From: Chitinophaga pinensis
GTDB taxonomy: Bacteria; Bacteroidota; Bacteroidia; UKL13-3
Assembly (NCBI GenBank): GCA_945870425.1
Contig: CAMBSD010000004.1
Coordinates: 1-64,000 of the forward strand
Length of the DNA stretch: 64,000 bases
Reading direction: 5' to 3'
Numbering within the stretch: position 1 is the first letter of the stretch; the number at the start of each line of letters is the position of its first letter. The position numbers and the translations under genes were made by a program. Shown here one piece after another: positions 8,926 through 17,768 of the stretch. The notes below the pieces were generated by a model. It was not told the origin of the DNA. It was given only the letters and a program-made list of their open reading frames with translations, and searched no databases.

Positions 8926-9519
8926 ATGAAAAGAAAATTATTAGCAGTTGCAGGTATCGTTTTAGCGGGACTTGCTATCATTAGTTTCAAAAGAGCCAGC
9001 AAAACCATAGTTGCAGATAATAGCAATATTAACAAAACCAGCAGCAATGCTTTTTATAACTTAAACATTAAAAGCCTTGATGGAAGCCGCACCATAAGCA
9101 TGAGTGACTTTAAAGGCAAAAAAATATTGTGCGTGAATGTGGCTAGTGAATGTGGTTATACTCCTCAATATCAAGACCTACAAAAATTGTATGATACCTA
9201 TAAGGAAAAGCTTGTCATCATTGGGTTTCCTTGCAATCAGTTTGGCTATCAAGAATCAGGTTCAGCTGAAGAAATTCAAACATTTTGCAAAAAGAATTAT
9301 GGTGTAACTTTTGTATTAACCGAAAAGATAGATGTGAAAGGGAGTAAACAACATCCCATTTATAAATGGTTATGCAACAAGAGCGAAAATGATAAATCAG
9401 ATGCCAGTGTGAAATGGAATTTCAATAAATTCTTGATTGATGAAAATGGCACTTGGTTGGCTTATTTTCCTTCTTCGGTGAAACCCTTAAGTGAAGAAAT
9501 TACTTCTAAACTTAAATAG
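8926..9519 (+). CDS. Glutathione peroxidase family protein (thiol peroxidase), membrane-anchored or exported
   Basis: 197 residues from ATG 8926; the longer frame from 8851 overlaps ispH and is rejected. Residues 1-21 are a hydrophobic signal or anchor. The catalytic set of the family is present: peroxidatic C76 (NVASECGYTP), Q105 (FPCNQFG), W164-N165 (WNFNKFL). C121 (QTFCKKNYGVTF) is in the helix where thioredoxin-linked members carry a second cysteine. It reduces H2O2 or organic hydroperoxides. I infer thioredoxin as reductant rather than glutathione, because the window encodes bacillithiol synthesis instead. Confidence 0.9.
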   Translation: MKRKLLAVAGIVLAGLAIISFKRASKTIVADNSNINKTSSNAFYNLNIKSLDGSRTISMSDFKGKKILCVNVASECGYTPQYQDLQKLYDTYKEKLVIIGFPCNQFGYQESGSAEEIQTFCKKNYGVTFVLTEKIDVKGSKQHPIYKWLCNKSENDKSDASVKWNFNKFLIDENGTWLAYFPSSVKPLSEEITSKLK

Positions 9520-9520
9520 T

Positions 9521-11089
9521 TTATTTCACCTTTGTTAAGGTCCAATCTCCTATTGTTATTACCCTATTTTTTAGTCTGGGAATAATGCTGCTTTCCTTTG
9601 TATTGTCTATTCTGTAATTGTAATCTACAAATGCTAATGTGTCACAAGTTTTACAGTAATTCTCTATGGCCTGCATTTTGGGTGAAATATTTGAATTGAA
9701 ATCAACTTGATAAAATTGCTCCAAAACCTTTTGCCATTTCACGAAAAAAAAAGGTTCATGCACAACCGCTTTGAAACTAGCCACAGTTGACCTTTGGGCC
9801 TCACTGGTGAAACTTTCATTGTCAATCGGTATTAGAAAACGGGTATCTTTATTCGTATTTTCCTTAATGAAAGTATGTAACTTTTGAATATCCGTTTTCG
9901 GATTATCATTTAAGAAAGCATACTTCGAAGAATCAGTATACGCATCAGAATAAAACATAAAAACAAGCATGGCTAAGGAAGAAGCAAGCAATAATTTATC
10001 TATCACCTTTAATTGAAATGAAGGTATATAAGCGCTTACAAACCTAGCTATAAATATACATGCAAAAACATTGACCCAAATGGTGGTTTTAAACCATTGT
10101 AGTTTACCAATCCACATAAAATGATGGGTGTAGAAAGCCACAAAATAAAAGGCACAAACAGATAAGATGATTGAAAACAGCCATAGAGTCTGCGTCTTCA
10201 TTTTATTTGGTTTGATGGTAATCACAGGTATCAATCCAAAGAACAATAATCCAAAAAATGTGCTGTAATCTAACTTCGGAAATGTAGAAGGAACATAATG
10301 CCAAGGTGCCCTTTTAAAGTAAAGCAAATCATAAAACAATTGATTATCCAAGCCCTGATTATTTAACTTCTGCGCATATAAAAGCGGTCCAAGCAAAGGC
10401 AATGAGAAGATAATAAAAACGATTGAAAATGTAACCAACCGGATAATACTACTTTTTATATTGTTGAATTCAAAAGTAAAGAACAAAATGCCTGCAAATA
10501 CTAAAAACAATTGTAAACCAACCAAGGCTTGAAACCAAACAGACAGGGCAAAGAATATGGCAGATACCATGTAATTATTTTTAAAAAACAAATAGATACC
10601 CCAACTCGCAAAAAGCTCGGCTATAGTACTTCCAATAAAAATTTTTCCTAATAAATAATTACCTCCCAAGGTAAATGAATTGGCAATTATAAAAATAAGC
10701 ATAAGGGCTATAAAAACATAAAAATTTTGCTTGCCGGTTTTATCCGCTTCTGGTTGGAATAATTCTATAATCTTGGTCCAAGCCAAAATGGTAAAATACA
10801 TACAGAAAAAATATAAAACTAGGCAGCTAAACCTGATGCTGAAAACATGGGAAAGGAAATAAACGATCTGCACCCAATAATGCCTAACCGTAAATGTTTG
10901 ACGGTAGTTGCTTAAAAAGAAATCATTAGGATAAAGACTCGGGTCAAACATCTGGTATACCTGAGGCAGGTGCTCTGCTTGATCTCCTGTATTGAAGTCA
11001 TAACCATTCAACAAAACATATAGGCTCATCACAAAAAATGAAACACAGAGTTGAAAGCTATTTTGCTTGAGCGTATTGAGAATTGACAT
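9521..11089 (-). CDS. Polytopic membrane protein of unknown function
   Basis: 522 residues with roughly eleven hydrophobic helices up to about residue 385, then a soluble C-terminal domain of about 135 residues. An acidic first loop (NTGDQAEHLPQVYQMFDPSLYPND) after the first helix resembles the layout of GT-C-type glycosyltransferases and related large-loop membrane proteins, but I cannot assign it to a family with confidence. It starts 45 nt downstream of the lycopene cyclase gene on the same strand and could be the last gene of the carotenoid operon, or an independent gene. No catalytic motif is certain. Confidence 0.75.
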   Translation of the reverse strand: MSILNTLKQNSFQLCVSFFVMSLYVLLNGYDFNTGDQAEHLPQVYQMFDPSLYPNDFFLSNYRQTFTVRHYWVQIVYFLSHVFSIRFSCLVLYFFCMYFTILAWTKIIELFQPEADKTGKQNFYVFIALMLIFIIANSFTLGGNYLLGKIFIGSTIAELFASWGIYLFFKNNYMVSAIFFALSVWFQALVGLQLFLVFAGILFFTFEFNNIKSSIIRLVTFSIVFIIFSLPLLGPLLYAQKLNNQGLDNQLFYDLLYFKRAPWHYVPSTFPKLDYSTFFGLLFFGLIPVITIKPNKMKTQTLWLFSIILSVCAFYFVAFYTHHFMWIGKLQWFKTTIWVNVFACIFIARFVSAYIPSFQLKVIDKLLLASSLAMLVFMFYSDAYTDSSKYAFLNDNPKTDIQKLHTFIKENTNKDTRFLIPIDNESFTSEAQRSTVASFKAVVHEPFFFVKWQKVLEQFYQVDFNSNISPKMQAIENYCKTCDTLAFVDYNYRIDNTKESSIIPRLKNRVITIGDWTLTKVK

Positions 11090-11134
11090 GCTAGCAAAAG
11101 TAAGTCTTGGCTTGCAATTCCTTTAGTGGATGGC

Positions 11135-11824
11135 TTATTTTTTAGTCTTGAATTCCAAAATAGCCTCCATAACACTTATGGGAATGAGTAAGCAGGTCAA
11201 GGCATACACACTGTCCTCTATAGGAATGGTAACTATTCTCCATCCAATAATTTCATGACTATTATAAATAACTACAGGACTTGGAGTAGCCATCCCCGTA
11301 AGTATTCCGTTAACAATAAAAAAAGGAATCAGATGAATAAAATAGGCCACCCAAAAGTAAGCCATATATGGTTTTTTCAAATAAAAACTATGTATCAAGA
11401 GCAAAATTAATGCAATGATGCTATTCACCAAAGTGTATGTTTTGTCGTAATAGATGACAGTAGCAAGTATACATACGATGATAAAAAAGTTCTGGATATA
11501 TTTCTGAAATGGTTTTACAAAATCAACCTTGATATAGGTCTTGATACATGCATAAATAAACACACTGGCATAAGGCACAACCACGAAGAATGACCACTCT
11601 TCAATGGGCAAATCATAGAGCCTAAATGACCAAACATAGTCCTTGTTAAAGCTCCAAATGCCTTGTCGAGTAAACCACGAATCCCAAAGAATAAATAAAA
11701 CTGCATTGAAAAATACACCCACAAAAAGAGGCAGCCAAAGCTTATAAAAAGCTACCTTTTTATCGAAGCTAAGTAAAAATGGGCCTGCAAAGGAAAAAAG
11801 CATTAAGTATGCGTATAGACTCAT
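11135..11824 (-). CDS. crtYcd: Lycopene cyclase, CrtYcd type
   Basis: 229-residue integral membrane protein with about seven hydrophobic helices. It carries the two repeated acidic motifs of the heterodimer-derived cyclases: LPIEEWSFFVVVPYA (about 72-86) and TIPIEDSVYALT (about 199-210), so it is the fused c+d form usual in Bacteroidota. It closes one or both ends of lycopene to beta rings. The start ATG overlaps the crtZ stop (ATGA), so the two genes are translationally coupled. Confidence 0.88.
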   Translation of the reverse strand: MSLYAYLMLFSFAGPFLLSFDKKVAFYKLWLPLFVGVFFNAVLFILWDSWFTRQGIWSFNKDYVWSFRLYDLPIEEWSFFVVVPYASVFIYACIKTYIKVDFVKPFQKYIQNFFIIVCILATVIYYDKTYTLVNSIIALILLLIHSFYLKKPYMAYFWVAYFIHLIPFFIVNGILTGMATPSPVVIYNSHEIIGWRIVTIPIEDSVYALTCLLIPISVMEAILEFKTKK

Positions 11825-12279
11825 TCAATTATTTTCTTTGAATCGTGTTTGAAATACCTAAAAGGAACTACTAACATTCCGAAATTCTCTCCCTCTTCTT
11901 TGCCAAGGTGTTTGTGATGGATTTTGTGAGCCCTACGGATACCCAAAATGTATTTGTTTTTCCAATTTCTAAATAGTTTGAACCTCTGGTGGATGACAAT
12001 CTCGTGGATGAAGAAATAGGCCAAACCATACAATGATATACCTATTCCTATATAAAGCCTGAAATCATTAAACATCAAACCGGTCATATAGCAATAAGCA
12101 CTCGGCACAGCAAATATGAGAAAGAAACTATCATTCTTCTCAAAAAAACCTGGCTCTGTTTGATGATGATCTTTGTGAAGTGTCCATAAAATGCCATGCA
12201 TCACAAATTTGTGGGTAAACCATGCCACAAATTCCATTAGTACAAAAGTGATAATAACGATGAGTATGTTAAATAGCAT
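11821..12279 (-). CDS. crtZ: Beta-carotene 3-hydroxylase
   Basis: 152-residue di-iron membrane hydroxylase of the fatty-acid hydroxylase superfamily. All four histidine clusters are visible: HKFVMH (23-28), HKDHH (35-39), HEIVIHQR (about 91-98) and HKIHHKH (about 117-123). It adds 3-hydroxyl groups to beta rings. It lies between the CruF-like gene (19 nt upstream) and lycopene cyclase (4-nt overlap). Confidence 0.93.
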   Translation of the reverse strand: MLFNILIVIITFVLMEFVAWFTHKFVMHGILWTLHKDHHQTEPGFFEKNDSFFLIFAVPSAYCYMTGLMFNDFRLYIGIGISLYGLAYFFIHEIVIHQRFKLFRNWKNKYILGIRRAHKIHHKHLGKEEGENFGMLVVPFRYFKHDSKKIIE

Positions 12280-12298
12280 AATAAAAAAACAATTGATT

Positions 12299-12964
12299 TT
12301 AAAAATAGTTTGCTAAGTTTAGCCCTATGAAAAATAAAAGCTGAAACAGAAAAAGCCATTTCGCAATTGGGTTGCTGCTTGGAAGATGTAGCTTTTGATA
12401 AAAAAACACAAAACAAAAAGAAAAGATAAACCAAGCTGTATAGTTTTGAATGGGTGGCACTTGGTATTTCCAATACCAAAAATCAAGTTGAGGAGCCAAC
12501 TGCTCGATGAAAAAATCAATAAAAACCATGAGAAAAGCCGACAACGCAACCACTGAATAATCAAGCATTTTTTCGTTTTGTGGCTTCCACTTTTCTAACA
12601 TTTTTGTTGCCACATGGTAAGCACAATAACACAACATAAGCCAATTTACGCCAATAATAATTGGTACATCATTCAATTTATAACCAAGGTTATTACCATA
12701 AATATATTCGCCAAATATTCTGCCTGTTTTTACACCGAACATCTCAAGAACATAACCAGCTTGAAAAACCCCAGCAATCCATAGCCAAAAATAAAATTTT
12801 TTACCTTTGTGGAAAGCAAAAAGAACAATTGAACTCACAAGCAGGTTGAGCCAACTCAGTTGAATGAATTTGGGATCAAAGCTCAGCGAGCCAATCAATC
12901 CAACTAGATAAATGATGGCTAAAAAAATGATGGCTATTGTTGACTTCCTGTCTTGAGATATCAT
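12299..12964 (-). CDS. cruF: CruF/DUF422-family carotenoid hydratase-like membrane protein
   Basis: 221 residues with six or seven membrane helices. The diagnostic stretch is GRIFGEYIYGNNLGYKL followed by NDVPIIIGVNWLML (about 81-111), then a second conserved Asp/Glu region FIDFFIEQLAPQLDFWYW. DUF422 members include CruF carotenoid 1,2-hydratase and the haloarchaeal bisanhydrobacterioruberin hydratase, which add water across the terminal psi-end double bond. Its neighbours crtZ and crtYcd support a carotenoid role; the exact substrate is inferred. It starts 11 nt after purE ends. Confidence 0.82.
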   Translation of the reverse strand: MISQDRKSTIAIIFLAIIYLVGLIGSLSFDPKFIQLSWLNLLVSSIVLFAFHKGKKFYFWLWIAGVFQAGYVLEMFGVKTGRIFGEYIYGNNLGYKLNDVPIIIGVNWLMLCYCAYHVATKMLEKWKPQNEKMLDYSVVALSAFLMVFIDFFIEQLAPQLDFWYWKYQVPPIQNYTAWFIFSFCFVFFYQKLHLPSSNPIAKWLFLFQLLFFIGLNLANYF

Positions 12965-12975
12965 AATATTTGTTA

Positions 12976-13491
12976 CTAATATTCGTTTCTAAAGCCAATT
13001 GACGATCGACCTTTTTCGACTATCTGTGCTTTTTTCTCAACCTCAGTTTTTAATTTATCTTTATAATCTTGTAATTTTTTTGATAGCTCGTCATCACTCG
13101 TAGCTAATATTTGCAGTGCCAAAAGTCCTGCATTTTTTGCATTGTTTATGGCCACAGTAGCCACGGGTACACCTCCAGGCATTTGTACAATGGATAATAG
13201 AGAATCTAGACCATCCATGGTTTTAAGTTTTACAGGCACCCCAATAACTGGCAGCACTGTAATAGAAGCCACCATTCCGGGTAAATGAGCAGCTCCACCA
13301 GCACCTGCTATTATCACTTTCAAACCCCGCTCTTTGGCCGTTTTGGCATATTCAAACATACGTTCAGGGGTGCGATGTGCCGAAACTACGGTTATTTCAT
13401 AATCCACTTTGAACTCCTCAAGAACATTTGCTGCTTCTTTCATAATCTCCAAATCGCTGTCTGAGCCCATTATGATTCCTATGTTTTTCAT
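12976..13491 (-). CDS. purE: N5-carboxyaminoimidazole ribonucleotide mutase
   Basis: Purine synthesis, class I PurE: converts N5-CAIR (made by PurK) to CAIR. The 171 residues contain GSDSDLEIM (8-16), the SAHRTPERM motif with the catalytic histidine, [13 protein letters not shown] and [13 protein letters not shown] charged C-terminal tail (about 145-171) extends past the core. It heads a minus-strand run into the carotenoid genes with an 11-nt gap, so purE is probably the first gene of that operon. The partner purK lies at 57077-58240, not adjacent. Confidence 0.95.
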   Translation of the reverse strand: MKNIGIIMGSDSDLEIMKEAANVLEEFKVDYEITVVSAHRTPERMFEYAKTAKERGLKVIIAGAGGAAHLPGMVASITVLPVIGVPVKLKTMDGLDSLLSIVQMPGGVPVATVAINNAKNAGLLALQILATSDDELSKKLQDYKDKLKTEVEKKAQIVEKGRSSIGFRNEY

Positions 13492-13830
13492 GCCTTTAAT
13501 GTAATTTGTGCATGCAAATTAAGAATGTATTTGCCATAAAAGGAAGGTAAAAATTGTCACCCTTGGATATTTGGCAGCATTTGTGCCAGATGTATTCCAA
13601 TTTTAGGCACGTAGGATGTTAAATTTTTGTTAGATAAACTTTCAAATAATAATAATCCTTTCCTAAAATCGTTGTTAAACCAAAGTAAAATTACTTCAAC
13701 ATTAAAATATAAATCCCTAAGAACTTTGATTTTAAATGATTGTTAAAAAATTGACGAGAGATTTGGGAGCACAAATAGTGTTATTATGATTTAGTTTAAA
13801 GTAATTTGAATAAACAATATTTTTGAGCGT
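13492..13830. other. Intergenic region between purE and TPR gene
   Basis: About 340 bp, AT-rich, between divergent genes. It holds a -7 element next to the TPR start (13818-13825) and a short inverted repeat, TTGGCA with TGCCAG, around 13573-13590. I find no gene, terminator or RNA motif here. Confidence 0.35.
13818..13825 (+). promoter_or_regulatory. -7 element next to TPR gene start
   Basis: TATTTTTG, an exact TAnnTTTG match, ends 5 nt before ATG 13831. If active, the transcript would start at or within a base or two of the AUG. A TTTA at about 13796-13799 is at roughly the right distance for a weak -33. Confidence 0.45.
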
Positions 13831-15228
13831 ATGGCAGATGAAGATTTTTTAGATGAGGATGTGAAAGGGCAAGTGCAGCGTTATGAAAGGATGTTGAGAA
13901 ATAAGACCAAGGACTATTTTGATACAGAAGCACTTGAAGATATTATTGAACATTACATTTTTGCAGATAAATTGAAGAAGGCCTTGGGTGTTATTGCTTA
14001 TGGCCAAGAACTTTTCCCATATTTTACAGGCTTCATCATTAAAAAGGCAGAGGTTTTTGTGCTTTTGGGCAAATTTGAAAATGCCATTGAAGAAATAGAA
14101 AAAGCTGAATTATACGAACCTTCAAACCCTGAATTACTTTTGTTAAAGGGTGAAACCTTGCTTAATTATCAAAATTTTGAAGAGGCCGAAATTTGTTTTG
14201 CAAAAGCATTGGAACATACTGATGAGCTTATGGATATGCTTTTTGAAATTGCTTATGTGTATCAAGATTGCGATATGTATGGCAAAGCCATTGAATATTT
14301 CAATATCATCATCAAAGAAAACCCAGAAATAGAGCAGGCCTACTACGAAGCAGCCAATTGCTATGATGTGTTGGGTCAAACCGAAAAATCCTTGTCTTTT
14401 TACAACACCCTTATAAACATTGACCCCTACAATACGGCAGCATGGTACAATTTGGGTGTAAGTTACAGCAGATTAGGATTACATGAAAAGGCCATTGATG
14501 CCTATGATTACTGCCTTGCCATTGATGAAGATTATATTCTTGCTAGGTTTAATAAAGCCAATGCCTATGTTGAGCTTGATGAATACAACAAAGCCATTGA
14601 AGAATATTTGGAGGTTATTAAACAGGATGGAGAAGATTCTATAACTTTCTGTAACTTGGGTGGATGCTACGAAAGATTAAATCAGAATGATAAAGCACAA
14701 GAGTACTATAAAAAAGCGAGTACCCTAAATCCAAATATTGCGGAAGCGTGGTTTGGTATTGGCCTTACTTGTGAGAAGGAAGATAAGCACAAGGATGCCC
14801 TTCATTACTTTAAAAGAGCCGTATTACTTGAACCAGAAAACACAGAATACTTGCTCATATTGGGTGAGTGTGAATACCGATTAGGAAAAATTGACGATGC
14901 CGAGGAGGTCTACAAAAAGTTGCTTGAAATAGACCCTACTATGATGGAAGCATGGCTAGATGCCAGTTACATCAAATTTACTAAGGGTGAGTTTGAAGAA
15001 GCTGTAGATTTGTTGAAAGAGGCCGTAAAAACCGACCCTGATTGCCACCAATTTTACTACAGACTGGTTTGCTATTTGTATGAGTTAGGGCTCATTCGCG
15101 AGGCCTTGTCTAATTTAGAAACTGCCTTGCACCTAAACAGAAGTGAGCATTGGTTGATGTTTGAAATTTCGCCAAAATTGAAATTCATAAAAGAAATAAC
15201 TGATTTGATCGAATTGCACAACGTGTAA
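13831..15228 (+). CDS. TPR-repeat protein
   Basis: 465 residues, acidic, no signal peptide. About ten tandem 34-residue tetratricopeptide repeats run from about residue 65 to 435, with consensus positions in units such as AAWYNLGVSYSRLGLHEKAI, EAWFGIGLTCEKEDKHKDAL and YLLILGECEYRLGKIDDAEE. The family is widespread in Bacteroidota as a cytoplasmic scaffold; no catalytic domain is attached and the partner is unknown. Stand-alone gene. Confidence 0.9.
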   Translation: MADEDFLDEDVKGQVQRYERMLRNKTKDYFDTEALEDIIEHYIFADKLKKALGVIAYGQELFPYFTGFIIKKAEVFVLLGKFENAIEEIEKAELYEPSNPELLLLKGETLLNYQNFEEAEICFAKALEHTDELMDMLFEIAYVYQDCDMYGKAIEYFNIIIKENPEIEQAYYEAANCYDVLGQTEKSLSFYNTLINIDPYNTAAWYNLGVSYSRLGLHEKAIDAYDYCLAIDEDYILARFNKANAYVELDEYNKAIEEYLEVIKQDGEDSITFCNLGGCYERLNQNDKAQEYYKKASTLNPNIAEAWFGIGLTCEKEDKHKDALHYFKRAVLLEPENTEYLLILGECEYRLGKIDDAEEVYKKLLEIDPTMMEAWLDASYIKFTKGEFEEAVDLLKEAVKTDPDCHQFYYRLVCYLYELGLIREALSNLETALHLNRSEHWLMFEISPKLKFIKEITDLIELHNV

Positions 15229-15366
15229 ATTGGATTTTAAGTGCCGTTTTCTATCTTCAAGATAATCAAACTAATCCGTACCAGAATTTGGTCATATAAC
15301 CAATGTTGCAGTTTAACCACTTAAAATCAGAACTTTAACTTCCTTCTTAATTTATTCATATTTTCA

Positions 15367-15374
15367 TACCTTTG
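15367..15374 (+). promoter_or_regulatory. -7 element for BaiN-like gene
   Basis: TACCTTTG, exact TAnnTTTG match, 25 nt upstream of the TTG start at 15400. No strong -33 TTG at the expected spacing. Confidence 0.5.
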
Positions 15375-15399
15375 CCGCAGTTTTTAAAACAATAACATA

Positions 15400-16620
15400 T
15401 TGAAAATAGTAGTTATAGGAGGAGGAGCTGCAGGTTTTTTTGCGGCCATTCAAGCTGCATCGGCAAATAAAAATGCCGAAGTGGTGTTATTAGAAAAAAC
15501 ATCCAAGCTTTTGCAAAAGGTAAGAGTTTCGGGGGGTGGAAGGTGTAATGTTACCAATGCTTGTTCAGACATGAAACAATTATCGGCAGCATATCCACGT
15601 GGCGAAAAACAACTAAAAAGTGCCTTTAGCAGATTTACTACCACAGACACTGTTAATTGGTTTCAAGAAAGAAAAGTGAAATTGAAAACAGAGGCTGATG
15701 GAAGGATATTTCCGGTAAGCGATGATTCTCAAACCATTATAGACTGCTTAGAAAAAGAAGCCAAAAAACTTAAAATAGATATTAGATTAGAATCTGAGGT
15801 TAAGAAAATTATACCAAGCTATACAGGAGGATTTGAACTAGCCTTGGCCAATGGAGATAGAATCAGTTGTAGCAAACTGATTGTGGCCTCAGGTGGAAGT
15901 CCTAAATCAGAAAACATGCAATGGATAAAGGAATTAGGACACGAAATTATCGAACCAGTTCCTTCTTTATTTACATTTAATATTCCAAACGAAGCGCTGA
16001 ATGAGTTGACAGGTATATCTGTTAACCCAACCAAAATAAAAATAGCTGATACCAAATTTGAATTCAATGGCCCCGTGCTTATTACCCATTGGGGTTTGAG
16101 TGGACCTGCTGTGCTAAAGTTATCATCCTTTGCTGCAAGGTATTTAGCCGAAAAGGAATACAATTTTAGTGTTCAATTAAATTGGTTGAATGACAAAAAA
16201 GATGAAGCCTGCAGAAATGAGCTGATGAATGTGAAAGCAGCCAATCCTCACAAGCAAGTAAATAATCATTTTCCGTTTAAATTACCTACTAGGCTATTAA
16301 GCCATTTATTTGCCAAATCAGGTATTGACGAAACTTCTCGTTGGGCAGACGTATCAAAAATAGATATACAACAATTGGTGCAAAACCTTATCTATGATAC
16401 CTATGAGGTGAAAGGAAAAACAACTTTCAAGGAGGAGTTTGTTACTTGCGGAGGTATTTCTCTAAATGACATTGAATTTAAAAACATGCAGAGCAAAAGG
16501 TGTAAAAACCTATATTTTGCTGGCGAAATATTAGACATTGATGGCATCACAGGGGGCTTTAACTTCCAAGCAGCGTGGACCACAGGCTTTATTGCCGGAA
16601 ACGCAGCTGCTGCCATATAA
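15400..16620 (+). CDS. BaiN/HI0933-family flavoprotein (NAD(P)/FAD-dependent oxidoreductase)
   Basis: 406 residues. The FAD-binding Rossmann motif sits at the very N-terminus (VVIGGGAAGFFAAIQAA), which forces the TTG codon at 15400 as start since no ATG or GTG precedes it in a suitable place. Further family marks are KVRVSGGGRCNVTN (about 41-54), a central VASGGSPKSE, and the C-terminal FAGEILDIDGITGGFNFQAA. Relatives include E. coli YhiN and gut bile-acid BaiN; the natural substrate here is unknown. Single-gene unit with its own promoter. Confidence 0.9.
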   Translation: MKIVVIGGGAAGFFAAIQAASANKNAEVVLLEKTSKLLQKVRVSGGGRCNVTNACSDMKQLSAAYPRGEKQLKSAFSRFTTTDTVNWFQERKVKLKTEADGRIFPVSDDSQTIIDCLEKEAKKLKIDIRLESEVKKIIPSYTGGFELALANGDRISCSKLIVASGGSPKSENMQWIKELGHEIIEPVPSLFTFNIPNEALNELTGISVNPTKIKIADTKFEFNGPVLITHWGLSGPAVLKLSSFAARYLAEKEYNFSVQLNWLNDKKDEACRNELMNVKAANPHKQVNNHFPFKLPTRLLSHLFAKSGIDETSRWADVSKIDIQQLVQNLIYDTYEVKGKTTFKEEFVTCGGISLNDIEFKNMQSKRCKNLYFAGEILDIDGITGGFNFQAAWTTGFIAGNAAAAI

Positions 16621-16661
16621 TCTGCCCCGATTTATCACCTAATTTAAAAAATTCTCCTTCA

Positions 16662-16687
16662 ACTAAAAAAATATTTCTTTTTTTAGT
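16662..16687 (+). terminator. Possible AT-rich terminator after BaiN-like gene
   Basis: ACTAAAAAAA and TTTTTTTAGT can pair (10 bp) around a 6-nt loop. The stem is nearly all A-T, so stability is poor and the call is tentative. Confidence 0.35.
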
Positions 16688-16768
16688 AATTTCTTTTTTT
16701 ACATTTGATGTGTATTAGTTTTCGATAATTAACGAAATCAGTACATAACTAATTAATATTTTACTTTC

Positions 16769-17086
16769 ATGAACATTTATGTAGCAAACATCAACTTCCG
16801 CTCTTCGGAAGATGATTTAAGAGGTCTTTTTAGCCAGTACGGTGAAATCACTTCCCTAAAAATTATTACCGATAAAATGACTGGTCGTAGTCGTGGATTC
16901 GGATTTGTAGAAATGGCTAACGATGAAGACGCTAAACGCGCTATTTCAGAGTTACATGGTCAAGATTTTATGCAAAAAACTTTGGTAGTGAACGAAGCAA
17001 AACCTAGAGAAGAAAACGGTGGCGGTGGAAGAGGTTTTGGTGGTGGCAGAAGCAACAACCGTAAAGAATTCGGAAGTCGTTTCTAA
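16769..17086 (+). CDS. RNA-binding protein, RRM domain
   Basis: 105 residues. One RNA recognition motif (1-77) with RNP2 IYVANI (3-8) and RNP1 RGFGFVEM (about 43-50), then a Gly/Arg/Asn-rich tail (GGGGRGFGGGRSNNR) like plant and cyanobacterial glycine-rich RNA-binding proteins. In Bacteroidota such proteins bind single-stranded, U-rich RNA and may act as global post-transcriptional regulators; targets are unknown here. Single gene closed by a terminator. Confidence 0.93.
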   Translation: MNIYVANINFRSSEDDLRGLFSQYGEITSLKIITDKMTGRSRGFGFVEMANDEDAKRAISELHGQDFMQKTLVVNEAKPREENGGGGRGFGGGRSNNRKEFGSRF

Positions 17087-17106
17087 TACACATAAAACGA
17101 ATTTTT

Positions 17107-17142
17107 AAAAAAGGCTTGTTCAATTTGAATAGGTCTTTTTTT
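17107..17142 (+). terminator. Terminator after RRM gene
   Basis: A 17-bp arm at 17107-17123 pairs with 17125-17141 allowing three G-U pairs, with the loop formed at the tip, and ends in a T tract. Rho-independent type. Confidence 0.65.
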
Positions 17143-17180
17143 ATTAATAAAGTTAATTTCCACAGTAAGTAATTATAGAA

Positions 17181-17765
17181 TTAAGCCCTAAACAAAGCAT
17201 CCAATTTCAATACCTGTGGTATCAGCAATTCACTGCCGTCATTATTGATTATATAATCAGCTAATTTTTCTTTTTCGCTTTGTGGCATTTGTTTGCTTAT
17301 GCGACTGCTCACCTCTTCATAACTCGCATGATCTCTTTTCATGCTGCGCTCTATTCTAATGGCATCTGGAGCCGTAACAATAATGACTTTATCTACCTTT
17401 TTGTATGAATCACTTTCAAACATTATGGCAGCTTCTTTTAGGATATAAGGTTCAGATTGGTGACTCTCAAGCCAAGTATCAAAATCAGCAAAAACAACAG
17501 GGTGAATGATAGCATTCACCCCATTGAGTAATTCTTTATTATTAAAGATTTTAGACGAAATAAATGACCGATTTAATTGGCCATCGGGTGTATAGGCTTC
17601 ATCACCCAACAATTGTGTAAGTCCATTGGAAATGGATGTATTTTCCACCATCAATTGCTTGGCCCTTTCGTCAGAACTATACACAGAAACACCCAATTGC
17701 TCAAAAATCTTGGCAACGGTAGTTTTTCCACTACCCATGTTTCCAGTAATACCTATTTTTTTCAC
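17181..17765 (-). CDS. coaE: Dephospho-CoA kinase
   Basis: Final step of coenzyme A synthesis: ATP-dependent 3'-phosphorylation of dephospho-CoA. 194 residues with P-loop GNMGSGKTT (8-16), the DERAKQLM motif and HPVVFADFDTWL in the CoA-binding lid region, plus KEAAIMFES. Full length. Last gene of the nusB-DUF1573-yajC-coaE run, separated from yajC by a 94-bp repeat-bearing gap. Confidence 0.95.
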   Translation of the reverse strand: MKKIGITGNMGSGKTTVAKIFEQLGVSVYSSDERAKQLMVENTSISNGLTQLLGDEAYTPDGQLNRSFISSKIFNNKELLNGVNAIIHPVVFADFDTWLESHQSEPYILKEAAIMFESDSYKKVDKVIIVTAPDAIRIERSMKRDHASYEEVSSRISKQMPQSEKEKLADYIINNDGSELLIPQVLKLDALFRA

Positions 17766-17768
17766 TTT

